Source: Streptomyces uncialis (lineage in GTDB: Bacteria > Actinomycetota > Actinomycetes > Streptomycetales > Streptomycetaceae). From it: a stretch of DNA of 64,000 bases. Location: assembly GCF_001905345.1 (NCBI RefSeq), contig NZ_LFBV01000001.1:941321-1005320 (forward strand), written 5' to 3'. Position numbers and translations under genes: made by a program. Each line of letters starts with the position of its first letter. The first letter of the stretch is position 1. The notes below the pieces were generated by a model. It searched no databases. It had not been told where the DNA came from and saw only the letters and a list, made by a program, of their open reading frames with translations. Below, in pieces: positions 27,643-36,371 of the stretch.

Positions 27643-30350
27643 CCGAGCCCCTGCTGCCCCAGGACCCTTCCTCGATCGGTGGACACCGGCTGCTCGCCCG
27701 GCTCGGCGCGGGCGGTATGGGCGTCGTGTACCTCGCCCGCGCGGAGTCCGGTGCGCTCGCCGCCGTCAAGGTCATCCAGGCCGAGCACGCCGACACGGAG
27801 GACTTCCGTACCCGCTTCCGCCGTGAGGCCGACGCGGCCCGCCGGGTCCGCAGCCCCTGGGCCGTGCCCGTGACGGGAGCCGACCTGGACGCCGATCAAC
27901 CCTGGCTCGCCACCGCGTTCGTCCCGGGCCCCGCCCTCCAGGAAGCGGTCATGGCCTGTGGGCCGCTGCCGGTGCACAGTGTCCGTGTCCTCGCCAAGAT
28001 GCTGGCGGGCGCGCTGGACGCGGTGCACGCGGCGGGACTCGTCCACCGCGACATCAAGCCCGGTAACGTCCTGCTCGCCGTGGACGGGCCCCGGCTGATC
28101 GACTTCGGTATCGCCCGTTCCCTCGACGACACCGCGCTGACCTCGGCGGACCTCGTCATCGGGACACCCGGCTTCCTCGCGCCCGAGCAGGCCCGCGCGG
28201 ACGGCGTCGATCTCGGACCCGCGTCGGACATCTTCTCTCTCGGCTGTCTGCTCGCCTACGCGGTCACCGGTCGTCCCCCGTTCGGATTCGGGGCACCCGA
28301 CGCGCTGCTGTACCGGACGGTGCACGGCGAACCCGATCTGGCGGGCATCGCGGACGAGGCCGCGACCGGCGGGGCACCTGCGCCGTCCCCGGGCGTTCCG
28401 TCCGCCGACGGGGGCCCCGGCGGGGCAGGCCGTGACGCCGGTCAAGGGCCTCGCGCCCTCGACCCACGCGTCGCCTTCCGGTCCGGCGCCGGGGAGCCGC
28501 ACGCCGACCCCGGACCCACGCGGGACCGCGCTACGGGCGCCTACCCCGGACCCGCACGCGACCGCGCCACGCACGCCGACCCCGAGCCGACGCAGGACAG
28601 TGCCACAGGCGCCGACCGAGGGAACGCGGCCGACACCGCAGGCAGGGCACCCGACGGCACCACGGCCACCGGGGACGGCACGGCCACCTCCGCACAGCCC
28701 ATGGACGCCCCTCAGGACATCCGCCCCACGCCCACGGACCCCGGCCCTACGCCCACACCGCATACCCCCGCCCAGGCGCAGCCCCAGCCACTGGCTCAGG
28801 TACAACCGCACGCGCAGCCACAGGCACCCACGACGGCCACCCCCGCCCCGGAACCGGAACCCGTCCCGGCCACCCCCGCACAGACATCCGCACCGACGAC
28901 CCCCGCCGCCGCCCTGCTCGCCCTGCTGCGCCGCTGTCTGGCCAAGGACCCCGCCGAGCGGCCCACCGCCGCCGAGGTGGCCGCCGCGTTCAGCGAGGAC
29001 CTGCCGGACGGCACAGCGGACTGGTTGCCGCCGCAGGTGGTCCGGATGATCGCGGACCGGTCGACGGCGATGCTCGCGCTGCCCGACATCGAACGCACCC
29101 TCGCCACACCGTCCGGCCCGGTGCCCGGCCGCCCCGCCGGCCGTCGCCGGTTCCTGACCCTCGCGTCCGGCGCGGCCGTGCTCGCCGCGGGCGGCGGGGT
29201 CGGTCTCTGGGCCGCGCTAGCGGGCGGCTCCGGTGGCACACCGGCCAAGCCCGCCCGCCGCTGGACCATCGGTGTCCAGGGAGATCTGTCCGGTCCCGGA
29301 CGAGCCGTGGGGCGGGCACAGGAGAGCGGGGCGAGGCTCGCCGTGGAGCAGTACAACGCGCGCGGCAGCCGTTCGTTCGAACTGACGCTGCGGACGTCCG
29401 ACGACGAGGGCCGACAGGACCGGGCGGCGGCAGCGGCCCAGCGGATCGCCGACGACCGGGACGTGCTCGCCGTCCTCGCGTCCAGCGGTGACCGTACGAC
29501 GGATGCCGCGCTGCCCGTCTACGACGGCGCGCTGATCCCGATGGTGACGGTTTCCAACGGCCAGACCCTGCCCGAACAGAGCACCTCCAGCATGTTCCTC
29601 AGGGCCCGGCCGACGCATACGATCGCCGCCGCCGGGATCACGTACCAGGTCATGGGCCTCGACAAGCCGCCCCGCAGGACCGGGCTGATCGAGGACCGCG
29701 GCGACGAGACGCTCGCCTGGATGTACTCCACCATGGCCAACTACATGTTCCGCCAGATGGGCAGACCGGCGTACCCGAGGGTGGTGCCCGCGTCGATCGG
29801 GGACGGGTTCGGGCCCGTGGTGGACGACATGCTGGACGCGGGCTGCGACGCGTTCGTGTACTGCGGTCCGTCAGTGGGTGCCGCCCGACTTGCCCGCACG
29901 CTCGCCGAGCGACGCTTCAACGGCCCCCGTTTCGCGGCGGAGCCCGCTCTCGGCGGGACCTTCCTCCAGGACGCGGGGGAGGCCGCCGAGGGCTGGACGG
30001 TGACCGCCGGGGCGATCGGTCCGGGCGACCCGAGGGTGCGCCGGTTCGCCACCGCGTTCCGCGAGCGGTTCGATGCGGCGCCCGGTCTGTGGGCCGTCGA
30101 GGCGTACGACGCGGTGAACCTGCTGATCCGGGAGCTGGAGCGCGCAGCGGACGGCGGCAAGCGCCCCGAGCCGCGCGCGCTGATCGAGCCGCTGCGCGCG
30201 GCGAAGTTCTTGGGCGTCGCGAAGGCGATGTCGTTCAAGCCCGAGACCGGCGAGTACGCGGCGTCGGCCGGTGTGTATCTCCATCAGGTCAGGAACGGCG
30301 CGTTCCACTACGTGGGCCCGGCGCCGATGCGGCCGCCGACCGTGTCCTAG
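27639..30350 (+). CDS. Receptor Ser/Thr kinase with extracellular substrate-binding domain
   Basis: A 903-aa receptor kinase. Kinase motifs are GAGGMGVVYLAR (Gly loop), Lys 44, HRDIKPGNVLL (Asp 138) and DFGIARS (Asp 155). One membrane helix follows RRRFLTL (about 503-527). The extracellular part (about 537-903, from RWTIGVQGDLSGP) resembles the periplasmic Leu/Ile/Val-binding fold used by ABC transporters. The protein therefore most likely senses a small molecule outside and phosphorylates targets inside. Unlike its tandem paralogue, its C-lobe is interrupted by about 180 low-complexity residues (DNA about 28350-28910) between subdomains X and XI. Confidence 0.9.
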   Translation: MTEPLLPQDPSSIGGHRLLARLGAGGMGVVYLARAESGALAAVKVIQAEHADTEDFRTRFRREADAARRVRSPWAVPVTGADLDADQPWLATAFVPGPALQEAVMACGPLPVHSVRVLAKMLAGALDAVHAAGLVHRDIKPGNVLLAVDGPRLIDFGIARSLDDTALTSADLVIGTPGFLAPEQARADGVDLGPASDIFSLGCLLAYAVTGRPPFGFGAPDALLYRTVHGEPDLAGIADEAATGGAPAPSPGVPSADGGPGGAGRDAGQGPRALDPRVAFRSGAGEPHADPGPTRDRATGAYPGPARDRATHADPEPTQDSATGADRGNAADTAGRAPDGTTATGDGTATSAQPMDAPQDIRPTPTDPGPTPTPHTPAQAQPQPLAQVQPHAQPQAPTTATPAPEPEPVPATPAQTSAPTTPAAALLALLRRCLAKDPAERPTAAEVAAAFSEDLPDGTADWLPPQVVRMIADRSTAMLALPDIERTLATPSGPVPGRPAGRRRFLTLASGAAVLAAGGGVGLWAALAGGSGGTPAKPARRWTIGVQGDLSGPGRAVGRAQESGARLAVEQYNARGSRSFELTLRTSDDEGRQDRAAAAAQRIADDRDVLAVLASSGDRTTDAALPVYDGALIPMVTVSNGQTLPEQSTSSMFLRARPTHTIAAAGITYQVMGLDKPPRRTGLIEDRGDETLAWMYSTMANYMFRQMGRPAYPRVVPASIGDGFGPVVDDMLDAGCDAFVYCGPSVGAARLARTLAERRFNGPRFAAEPALGGTFLQDAGEAAEGWTVTAGAIGPGDPRVRRFATAFRERFDAAPGLWAVEAYDAVNLLIRELERAADGGKRPEPRALIEPLRAAKFLGVAKAMSFKPETGEYAASAGVYLHQVRNGAFHYVGPAPMRPPTVS
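28350..28910 (+). other. Low-complexity insertion within kinase C-lobe
   Basis: About 180 residues rich in Pro, Ala, Thr and Gly interrupt the catalytic domain. The part with GPTRDRATG, GPARDRATH, EPTQDSATG is a three-unit internal repeat. The paralogue at 30514 runs directly from EPPDLAGVDGEW to LLERCLAKDPALRPT without it. Confidence 0.8.
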
Positions 30351-30510
30351 ACGGCAGGGAAGTCCTGGGACGGCGGGAAAGCCTTGGAGGCGGCGGAGAA
30401 GCCCTGGGACGGCAGGGAAGTCCTGGTACGGCAGGGAAGCCCCAGGGCGGCGGAGAAGCCTTCGGGCGGCGGGGGAAGTCTCAGGACGGCGGAGAAGGGA
30501 AAGGGACTGA
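30351..30510. repeat. About-20-bp tandem array between kinase genes
   Basis: Seven to eight copies of a unit like ACGGCAGGGAAGTCCTGGG (variants with gcggcggagaagcc), period 18-21 bp, fill the intergenic gap between the two kinase genes. It ends at the ribosome site of the second. Confidence 0.8.
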
Positions 30511-30513
30511 ACG

Positions 30514-32682
30514 ATGCGGGCGCTGAAGGGGGCGGACCCCGAGGCCATCGGTGGCTACCGGCTGCTGGCCCGGCTCGGCGCGGGCGGGATGGGCGTGGTG
30601 TACCTGGCCCGCTCGGAGGGCGGCGGGCTGGTCGCCCTGAAGGTGATCCGCGCCGAGTACGCCGCCGACCCCGGATTCCGGGCCAGGTTCCGCCGGGAGG
30701 CGGAGAGCGCGCGGCGACTGCGGGGCCGCTTCGTCGTGCCCGTGACCGCCGCCGACCCGGACGCGCGGGAGCCTTGGCTCGCCACGGCGTTCGTCCCCGG
30801 TCCGTCCCTGGCGGAGGCCGTCGCGGAACGGGGCACGTTCCCGTACGCCAGTGCGCGGGGACTCGGGGCGCGCCTGGCGAAGGCGCTCACCGAGGTCCAC
30901 GCGGCGGGCCTGGTCCACCGTGACGTCAAACCGGGCAACGTCCTCCTCGCGTTGGACGGGCCCCGTCTGATCGACTTCGGCATCGCCCGCTCCCTGGGCG
31001 CGACCGCGCTCACCGCGACCGACGCGGTCATCGGCACCCCCGGCTATCTGGCGCCCGAACAGGCCAGGATGGGTGCGGGCGAGGTCGGCCCGGCCAGCGA
31101 TGTGTTCTCGTTGGGCTGCGTCCTCGCGTACACGACCACGGGCCGCCGACCGTTCGGTACGGGTGCGCCGCTCGCGGTGATGGTCCGCACCGTGCAGGAA
31201 CCGCCGGACCTCGCGGGGGTGGACGGCGAGTGGCGGGCCCTGCTGGAGCGCTGTCTGGCGAAGGACCCGGCACTGCGCCCGACCGCCGCGCAACTGGCCG
31301 CCGAATTGGGACATGTAGCGGACACACCCGGCGCGCCCGGGGACGACGCGTGGTTGCCGCCCGGCCTACCGGCCCTGATCGCGGAACGCTCCGCGCGGAT
31401 ACTCGACCTTCCGGAACCGGAGCGTACGGTCACCGCCCCAGCCCCCGCACCGGGGCCGGGGCCCGGTCCGGGCCGACGCCGGTTGCTGACACTGGGCGCG
31501 GCGGCGGGTGTGCTCGCGGCGGGCGGCGGCACGGCGGCGTACCAGTGGTTCAGCGGCGACGGCACGAAGACCACCTCCGGGACCCGCGGGAGCGCCGTAC
31601 CGACGGTCCACATCGGCCTCCACGGCGACATGAGCGGCCCGGACAGGGCGTTCGGCCGGGCCCAGGAACGCGGCGCGCGGCTGGCCGTGGCCGCGCACAA
31701 CGCGCGCGCGGACCGCACCGTCACCCTCAAGCTCCGCGTCCGTGACGACGGGGGCGGCGCCGCCCGCGCGGCTCGGGTCGCGCGACAGTTCGTCGACGAC
31801 CCCGAGGTCTACGCGGTGCTGGGGCCCACCAGCGACACCACCGCGACGGCGGCGGTCAAGGTGTACAAGAAGTCGGTGCTCCCGATGGTGACGGTATGGG
31901 CGGCCGACACCGTCCTGAACGCCATCGTGGACGCACCGATCTTCCAACTACGCGCCCCGGCCGCGATGCTCGCGACACCGATCGTCCACTGGCTCACCCA
32001 TGTGCGGCCGTCCGAACGGACGGCGCTGATCGACGACCGTGCAGACGAGACCACCAGTTGGAACCTGGTCAAGATCCTCAACGACGCTCCGCCGTCCCGG
32101 GGCAGTGTCTCCGTGCACACCGTCGAAGCGGACAGCGAGGACTTCGGGACGGCCGTCGCCGGCGCCCTCGCCGCCGGCGCCGAGGGCCTGGTCTACTGCG
32201 GCACGTCCCCCGACCGCGCGGCAAGGTGCGCCAAGGCGGTCCGCGCGGCGGGCTTCACCGGAGGCAGGGTGCTCACCCAACCGGCCTTCGGCGCCGAGTT
32301 CCTGACCGCTGCGGGTGCCGCGGGGGAGGGCTGGGTCGTCGCTTCCTCGTTCGTGGACCCGGAGCGTGTCCGCAAGGCGTCCTCATTCGTAGCGGCGTAC
32401 CGCGCGGTCTACGGCCAGGGCCCCGTACCGATGGGCGCCACGGAGGCGTACGACGCGCTGGGCCTCGTGGCCCACGCCCTGTCCCGCATCGACACCCCCG
32501 ACCGGGTCGCCGCGCACCGTGCCCTGCGCAAGGGCACCTACCAGGGCATCGCGCGGGCGTACACCTTCCGCAAGGGCGACGGTGCCTTCGACCACACCAA
32601 GGGCATGTACCTCTGGCGCGCGGAGAAGGGGCGCGCCCGCTACCTGGGGCCGTACCAGGAGGTGGACAAGGGGGTGCTGTGA
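30514..32682 (+). CDS. Receptor Ser/Thr kinase with extracellular substrate-binding domain (paralogue)
   Basis: A 722-aa receptor kinase homologous over its length to the upstream kinase. Kinase motifs are GAGGMGVVYLARSEGG, Lys 43, HRDVKPGNVLL (Asp 137) and DFGIARS. One membrane helix follows RRRLLTL (about 321-345). The extracellular part (from VHIGLHGDMSGPDRAFGRAQ) again looks like an ABC-type ligand-binding fold. The kinase C-lobe is uninterrupted. It sits after a tandem repeat array, in the same orientation, and probably shares the operon. The pair may bind different ligands or form heterodimers. Confidence 0.9.
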   Translation: MRALKGADPEAIGGYRLLARLGAGGMGVVYLARSEGGGLVALKVIRAEYAADPGFRARFRREAESARRLRGRFVVPVTAADPDAREPWLATAFVPGPSLAEAVAERGTFPYASARGLGARLAKALTEVHAAGLVHRDVKPGNVLLALDGPRLIDFGIARSLGATALTATDAVIGTPGYLAPEQARMGAGEVGPASDVFSLGCVLAYTTTGRRPFGTGAPLAVMVRTVQEPPDLAGVDGEWRALLERCLAKDPALRPTAAQLAAELGHVADTPGAPGDDAWLPPGLPALIAERSARILDLPEPERTVTAPAPAPGPGPGPGRRRLLTLGAAAGVLAAGGGTAAYQWFSGDGTKTTSGTRGSAVPTVHIGLHGDMSGPDRAFGRAQERGARLAVAAHNARADRTVTLKLRVRDDGGGAARAARVARQFVDDPEVYAVLGPTSDTTATAAVKVYKKSVLPMVTVWAADTVLNAIVDAPIFQLRAPAAMLATPIVHWLTHVRPSERTALIDDRADETTSWNLVKILNDAPPSRGSVSVHTVEADSEDFGTAVAGALAAGAEGLVYCGTSPDRAARCAKAVRAAGFTGGRVLTQPAFGAEFLTAAGAAGEGWVVASSFVDPERVRKASSFVAAYRAVYGQGPVPMGATEAYDALGLVAHALSRIDTPDRVAAHRALRKGTYQGIARAYTFRKGDGAFDHTKGMYLWRAEKGRARYLGPYQEVDKGVL

Positions 32683-32773
32683 GGAGCCTGTACACGCGCC
32701 CGGTGCCGCTTACCGTGTCCATTACAGTGCTGCGCAGCCAGCCGCTCGGGGAGGGCAGTGAAGGGGGAGGCCG

Positions 32774-33889
32774 GTGAGCGCAGGGGCCACCACCGTATGG
32801 GGTCGCGCCGAACAGCAGGACTTCCGCAGCCGGGTCCGGGGAACGCTCCTCGGACTCGCCGTCGGGGACTCGCTGGGCGCGCCCGTAGCGGTGCTCGACC
32901 TGGACGGTGTCAGGGACGCGTACGGGGACGACGGCGTCACCGAACCCGTCGCCGCGTACGGGCGGCGCGGCGCGGTGACCGCCGGTACACAGTTGACCCT
33001 CTTCACCGTCGACGGGCTCATACGCGCCCAGGTCCGCCGGGACACGGGCGCCTGGCATCCGCCGACCGACCTGCACCGCGCGTATCTCCGATGGGCGGCG
33101 ACCCAGCGCGACTGGGGGCCGGACGAGCGGCGCAAGGACAACGGCTGGCTCGCCCAGGAGGAGTGGCTCTACGCCCGCCGCGACCCCGCGCGGGCGCTGC
33201 TGATGGGCCTCGGGGACGAGGTGATGGGCACTCTCGACGCACCGAAGAACCCCACCGCGCGCGGCTGCGAGGCGACCGTACGGTCCGCGCCGTTCGGGCT
33301 GCTCGTCGGCTGGGAACCACAACTCGTCGCGCAACTCGCGGTGGAGTGCGCGGCACAGACCCACGGCCACCCCAGCGGCTATCTCACGGCCGGGGCGTAC
33401 GCGGTGATCGTGCACGGCCTCGCGCGCGGCGAGAGCCTGGACACGGCCGTGCGGCGGGCCCTGTCCCTCATCGAGTCCCGGCCGGGTCACGAACCCGTCG
33501 GGGAAGGCCTCCAGCGGGCACTCGCCGCGGTACGGCAGGGGCTGCCGTCCGCCGACCGCGTCGAGGACCTCGTCGGCGACGGGGACGCGGTCGGCGCGCT
33601 GACCGTCGCGGTGTACTGCGCGTCGGTCGGTGAGGACATCCGGCACGGGCTGCGTCTCGCGGTCAACCACGGCGCGGACTCCGCGGGTACCGGCGCGATG
33701 ACCGGAGGTCTGCTCGGTGCGCTGCACGGGGAGACGGCGTTGCCTCCGGCGTGGGTCGCGGAGCTGGAGGGCCGTCCCACGATCCTGGCCCTCGCCGACG
33801 ACTTCGCGATGGAGATGACACAGGGCCCGGCCCTGCACACCCCCACCACCTCGTCCCCCGCCTGGCTCACCCGCTACCCCCGACCCTGA
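32774..33889 (+). CDS. ADP-ribosylglycohydrolase-family protein
   Basis: A 371-aa protein. The N-terminal RVRGTLLGLAVGDSLGAPV is the hallmark helix of the ADP-ribosyl-glycohydrolase (DraG/ARH) family. NHGADSAGTGAMTGGLLGALHG near residue 295 carries the second half of the Asp-rich metal site. The usual D-S-D triad is partly replaced (AVNHGADSAGT), so catalysis should be checked. GTG 32774 has ggggagg 6 nt upstream. It follows the kinase genes in the same direction, so removal of ADP-ribose may counter or reset a modification in the same pathway. Confidence 0.85.
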   Translation: MSAGATTVWGRAEQQDFRSRVRGTLLGLAVGDSLGAPVAVLDLDGVRDAYGDDGVTEPVAAYGRRGAVTAGTQLTLFTVDGLIRAQVRRDTGAWHPPTDLHRAYLRWAATQRDWGPDERRKDNGWLAQEEWLYARRDPARALLMGLGDEVMGTLDAPKNPTARGCEATVRSAPFGLLVGWEPQLVAQLAVECAAQTHGHPSGYLTAGAYAVIVHGLARGESLDTAVRRALSLIESRPGHEPVGEGLQRALAAVRQGLPSADRVEDLVGDGDAVGALTVAVYCASVGEDIRHGLRLAVNHGADSAGTGAMTGGLLGALHGETALPPAWVAELEGRPTILALADDFAMEMTQGPALHTPTTSSPAWLTRYPRP

Positions 33890-33938
33890 CCGACCGTCGC
33901 GCCGGCCCTGTACGGGGAGGGTTCTCCCGGACAGCGGC

Positions 33939-33979
33939 GAGCCCTCTCGGCCAGGACGGCGGGCCAGTCGAGAGGGCTC
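33939..33979. terminator. Bidirectional terminator
   Basis: GAGCCCTCTCG (33939-33949) pairs perfectly with CGAGAGGGCTC (33969-33979). It lies between the convergent ADP-ribosylglycohydrolase and DUF397 genes and could serve both. Confidence 0.75.
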
Positions 33980-34023
33980 TTGATGAAGCTCGCGGTACGT
34001 GAGGGACGACCGCGTTCGCCGGG

Positions 34024-34233
34024 TCAGCCGAGTTCGGCGGAGCCCCGGTGCACATCGTTCAGGAAAGAGGTCCAGGACTGAGGGGTGAACGCGATCGTCG
34101 GGCCTTCCGTGACCTTGGAGTCGCGGATATCGACGGTGTGCGCGATCGGGGACCTGACCTCGACGCACGCGCCGTTGCCCGTCGAATAGGAGGACTTGAC
34201 CCAAGAATTCGTAGCGCCCTGCTGGATTGCCAT
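34024..34233 (-). CDS. DUF397-domain protein
   Basis: A 69-aa protein with the DUF397 signature: WVKSSYSTGNGACVEVRSP (conserved W..S..S...G.CVEV), then VDIRDSKVTEGPTIAFTPQSWTSFL. DUF397 proteins are the small partners of XRE/DUF5753 regulators (the BldB/AbaA-like or Scr1 type) and regulate development and antibiotic genes. Here the partner is upstream at 34798, but 564 bp separate them, where such pairs are usually adjacent. Confidence 0.9.
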   Translation of the reverse strand: MAIQQGATNSWVKSSYSTGNGACVEVRSPIAHTVDIRDSKVTEGPTIAFTPQSWTSFLNDVHRGSAELG

Positions 34234-34797
34234 GTTCGCTCCGGTTTTGCCAGTTGCCAGTCGGTCATGTGACCACCGCGTCCGGCAGTCATGGCCGTGG
34301 CGGTCGTCGCCCTCCCGGAACCGTCACCGCTTGCGTGACGTGGTGCTCCGTGATGGCGCGATCGACGCTACTCGTCAAGCCTCCTGGGCGAACGGGCCAT
34401 TCACTCGACAGGGTGGTGTGCCCCCATCAGGTCTTCCATTTCCTGTTGTTGAAGGTGTATTGTGCCGACCTTTTGGAAGAGCATCCAATTCGGTACGGCT
34501 CCGCGGTGACAGCCCGCCGATCCTGCGGAACCGAGCGTGAAGATCGAACGGTGGCGTGTGGGGGCAGGGTGCGCTTCCAGCCGTACGGTGACGGTGGTCG
34601 GCGGCTACCGTCCGGCAGTTCCCGACCCGGGCAGGCCCGACCTCAATCGGCCCGCTCCGACCGATTGACCCGACGCGACCCGGGCAGGCCCGACCTGAAT
34701 GGACCCCGACCCGAATATGCCGTGGTCCGGCTCGGTCGTTGTACGGGACCGCCGTTCGGCATTGCCGCCTTTCGCTATCGGGACAACCCGCCCCGGC
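34234..34797. other. Unusual spacer between DUF397 and its XRE partner
   Basis: No gene is supported. It is locally lower in GC around 34425-34500. It has a 20-bp direct repeat gacccgggcaggcccgacct at 34624-34643 and 34677-34696. Confidence 0.6.
34624..34696. repeat. 20-bp direct repeat pair
   Basis: GACCCGGGCAGGCCCGACCT occurs at 34624-34643 and 34677-34696. The flanking bases (caat/gaat) are also similar. Confidence 0.8.
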
Positions 34798-35655
34798 TCA
34801 CCGCGCGTACTCCTTCGCGATCTGTGAGATGAACTGCCTCGACTGTTCGACATTCAGCGCCTGCGCGCGCAGATGCTCATACATCACGCTGTACCGCTGG
34901 ACGTCGTTCGCCTTCTCCAGATAGAGATCACTGGTGACGCCCTCGATATAGACGACGCTGGAATCCGCGGCGTCGGGGAACTCCAGAATGGCGTACTGGC
35001 CGTTGAGTCCCGGATGCGCGCCCATGTCGAACGGGATCACCTGCACCGTCACATGCGGCAGCCGCGACTGCTCCACCAGATACTCCAGCTGTTCCCGCAT
35101 CAGTTCCTTGCCGCCGACCACGCGCCGCAGTACAGCCTCGTCCAGGACGGTCCACAGCCGCAACGGGTTCTGCGGCGCCGTGATCCGCTCCTGGCGGCGC
35201 AGCCGCACCTGGACGCGCTTGTCGATGTCGGCCGGCGCGGTCTCCGGCAGCGCGCCCACGATCAGCGACTCGGCGTACGGACGGGTCTGGAGCAGGCCCG
35301 GCACCACCTGGGGGTCGTACACGCGCAGCGACGCGGCGTCCGTCTCCAGACCGATGTACACGCTGTACGGGATGTCGCCGAAGGAGTGCCACCAGCCCTG
35401 CTGACGTGAGTCCTTCGCCATCTGCATCAGCGACTCGACGATCCGGACGTCCTCGACCTCGTACACCCCGCACAGGTCACGTACGTCGCGCTGGCTGATG
35501 CTGCGGCGGCCGTTCTCCAGGCGACTGATCTTCGACTGCGAGACCAGCAGCCGCTCGGCGACCTCCTCCGCGGTCATGCCCTGCAGTTCACGGAGCCGAC
35601 GCAACTCCTGGCCCAGGCGCCGCCGCCTGACGGTGGGATTGACATGGGACGCCAC
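34798..35655 (-). CDS. XRE-family regulator with DUF5753 (Scr1-type)
   Basis: A 285-aa protein. An N-terminal helix-turn-helix (GQELRRLRELQGMTAEEVAERLLVSQSKISRLE, about residues 14-46) is followed by the DUF5753 region: WHSFGDIPYSVYIGLETDAASLRVYDPQVVPGLLQTRPYA and later QVIPFDMGAHPGLNGQYAILEF. The GTG start at 35655 gives M-A-S-H-V-N-P. Such regulators pair with DUF397 proteins; here the DUF397 gene lies downstream in the same orientation. Confidence 0.9.
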   Translation of the reverse strand: MASHVNPTVRRRRLGQELRRLRELQGMTAEEVAERLLVSQSKISRLENGRRSISQRDVRDLCGVYEVEDVRIVESLMQMAKDSRQQGWWHSFGDIPYSVYIGLETDAASLRVYDPQVVPGLLQTRPYAESLIVGALPETAPADIDKRVQVRLRRQERITAPQNPLRLWTVLDEAVLRRVVGGKELMREQLEYLVEQSRLPHVTVQVIPFDMGAHPGLNGQYAILEFPDAADSSVVYIEGVTSDLYLEKANDVQRYSVMYEHLRAQALNVEQSRQFISQIAKEYAR

Positions 35656-36371
35656 GGGACGTGTACCTCCGGGTCCGGGCCCGCCAACACCGGCTCGTGA
35701 TCGCGGACGACTAGCCGTATCTGCTGTTCAGCAGACTGCCACCATGCGGCTCACCGCCGCTGGCAAACAGCGGATATCCGGGTGGACGGCTCCCGGGGCG
35801 CCGTAAGTCGCGTACTGTCATGGGCCGTTAGCGCGGCGTCACGCGCCGCTGGCGGGGGTCCTGGGGTACGCGCCGTGCGGTGGGCAGCGCGAGGGTCAGG
35901 CTGCCGTCGCCGCTGTCCAAGCAGGGTGGGTGCACGGCTGCCGTGAGGGGCGCGGGGGGCTCGGCGCGCGCCCCCGGGTATCGCGGACACGTCCCGGGCA
36001 TAGCGGACAGGCCTCAGGGTTTGCGGACAGGCCTCGGGTGATGCGGACATGTCGCGGCCACGCGGACATCCGACCTGTCAATGCGGACATGCGCCATATG
36101 TGCGCGGACACGTGACAGATCGATGCGGACAGGTATCTGTTCCGCTCGGACGCCTACGACGAAGGGGCCGGCGCGCACATGGCAGGGACCGGTCACGGGC
36201 CCCGCGCACCCTGTCCGGGGGCGCGGAGAACCCCGCGTACCGACCCGTCCGGAACGGTGCGGGACCCTGGTCCGTCCCGCACCGCGCAAGCAACGAGCGC
36301 ACGCCACAGGGCGTCCGCACGTGTTCCCGGCAGGGACACGTGGCACGCCACTGGTGGCACCCACCGGAACG
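35656..36371. other. Intergenic region with GCGGACA array
   Basis: Contains the promoter of the XRE gene and the array below. Frames overlapping 36080-36700 on both strands are shadows. No gene is supported. Confidence 0.6.
35983..36131. repeat. 20-bp periodic GCGGACA array
   Basis: GCGGACA occurs at 35983, 36003, 36023, 36043, 36062, 36083, 36103 and 36125. The spacings are 20, 20, 20, 19, 21, 20 and 22 bp, with variable spacers except the first three units (aggcctc shared). Confidence 0.9.
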
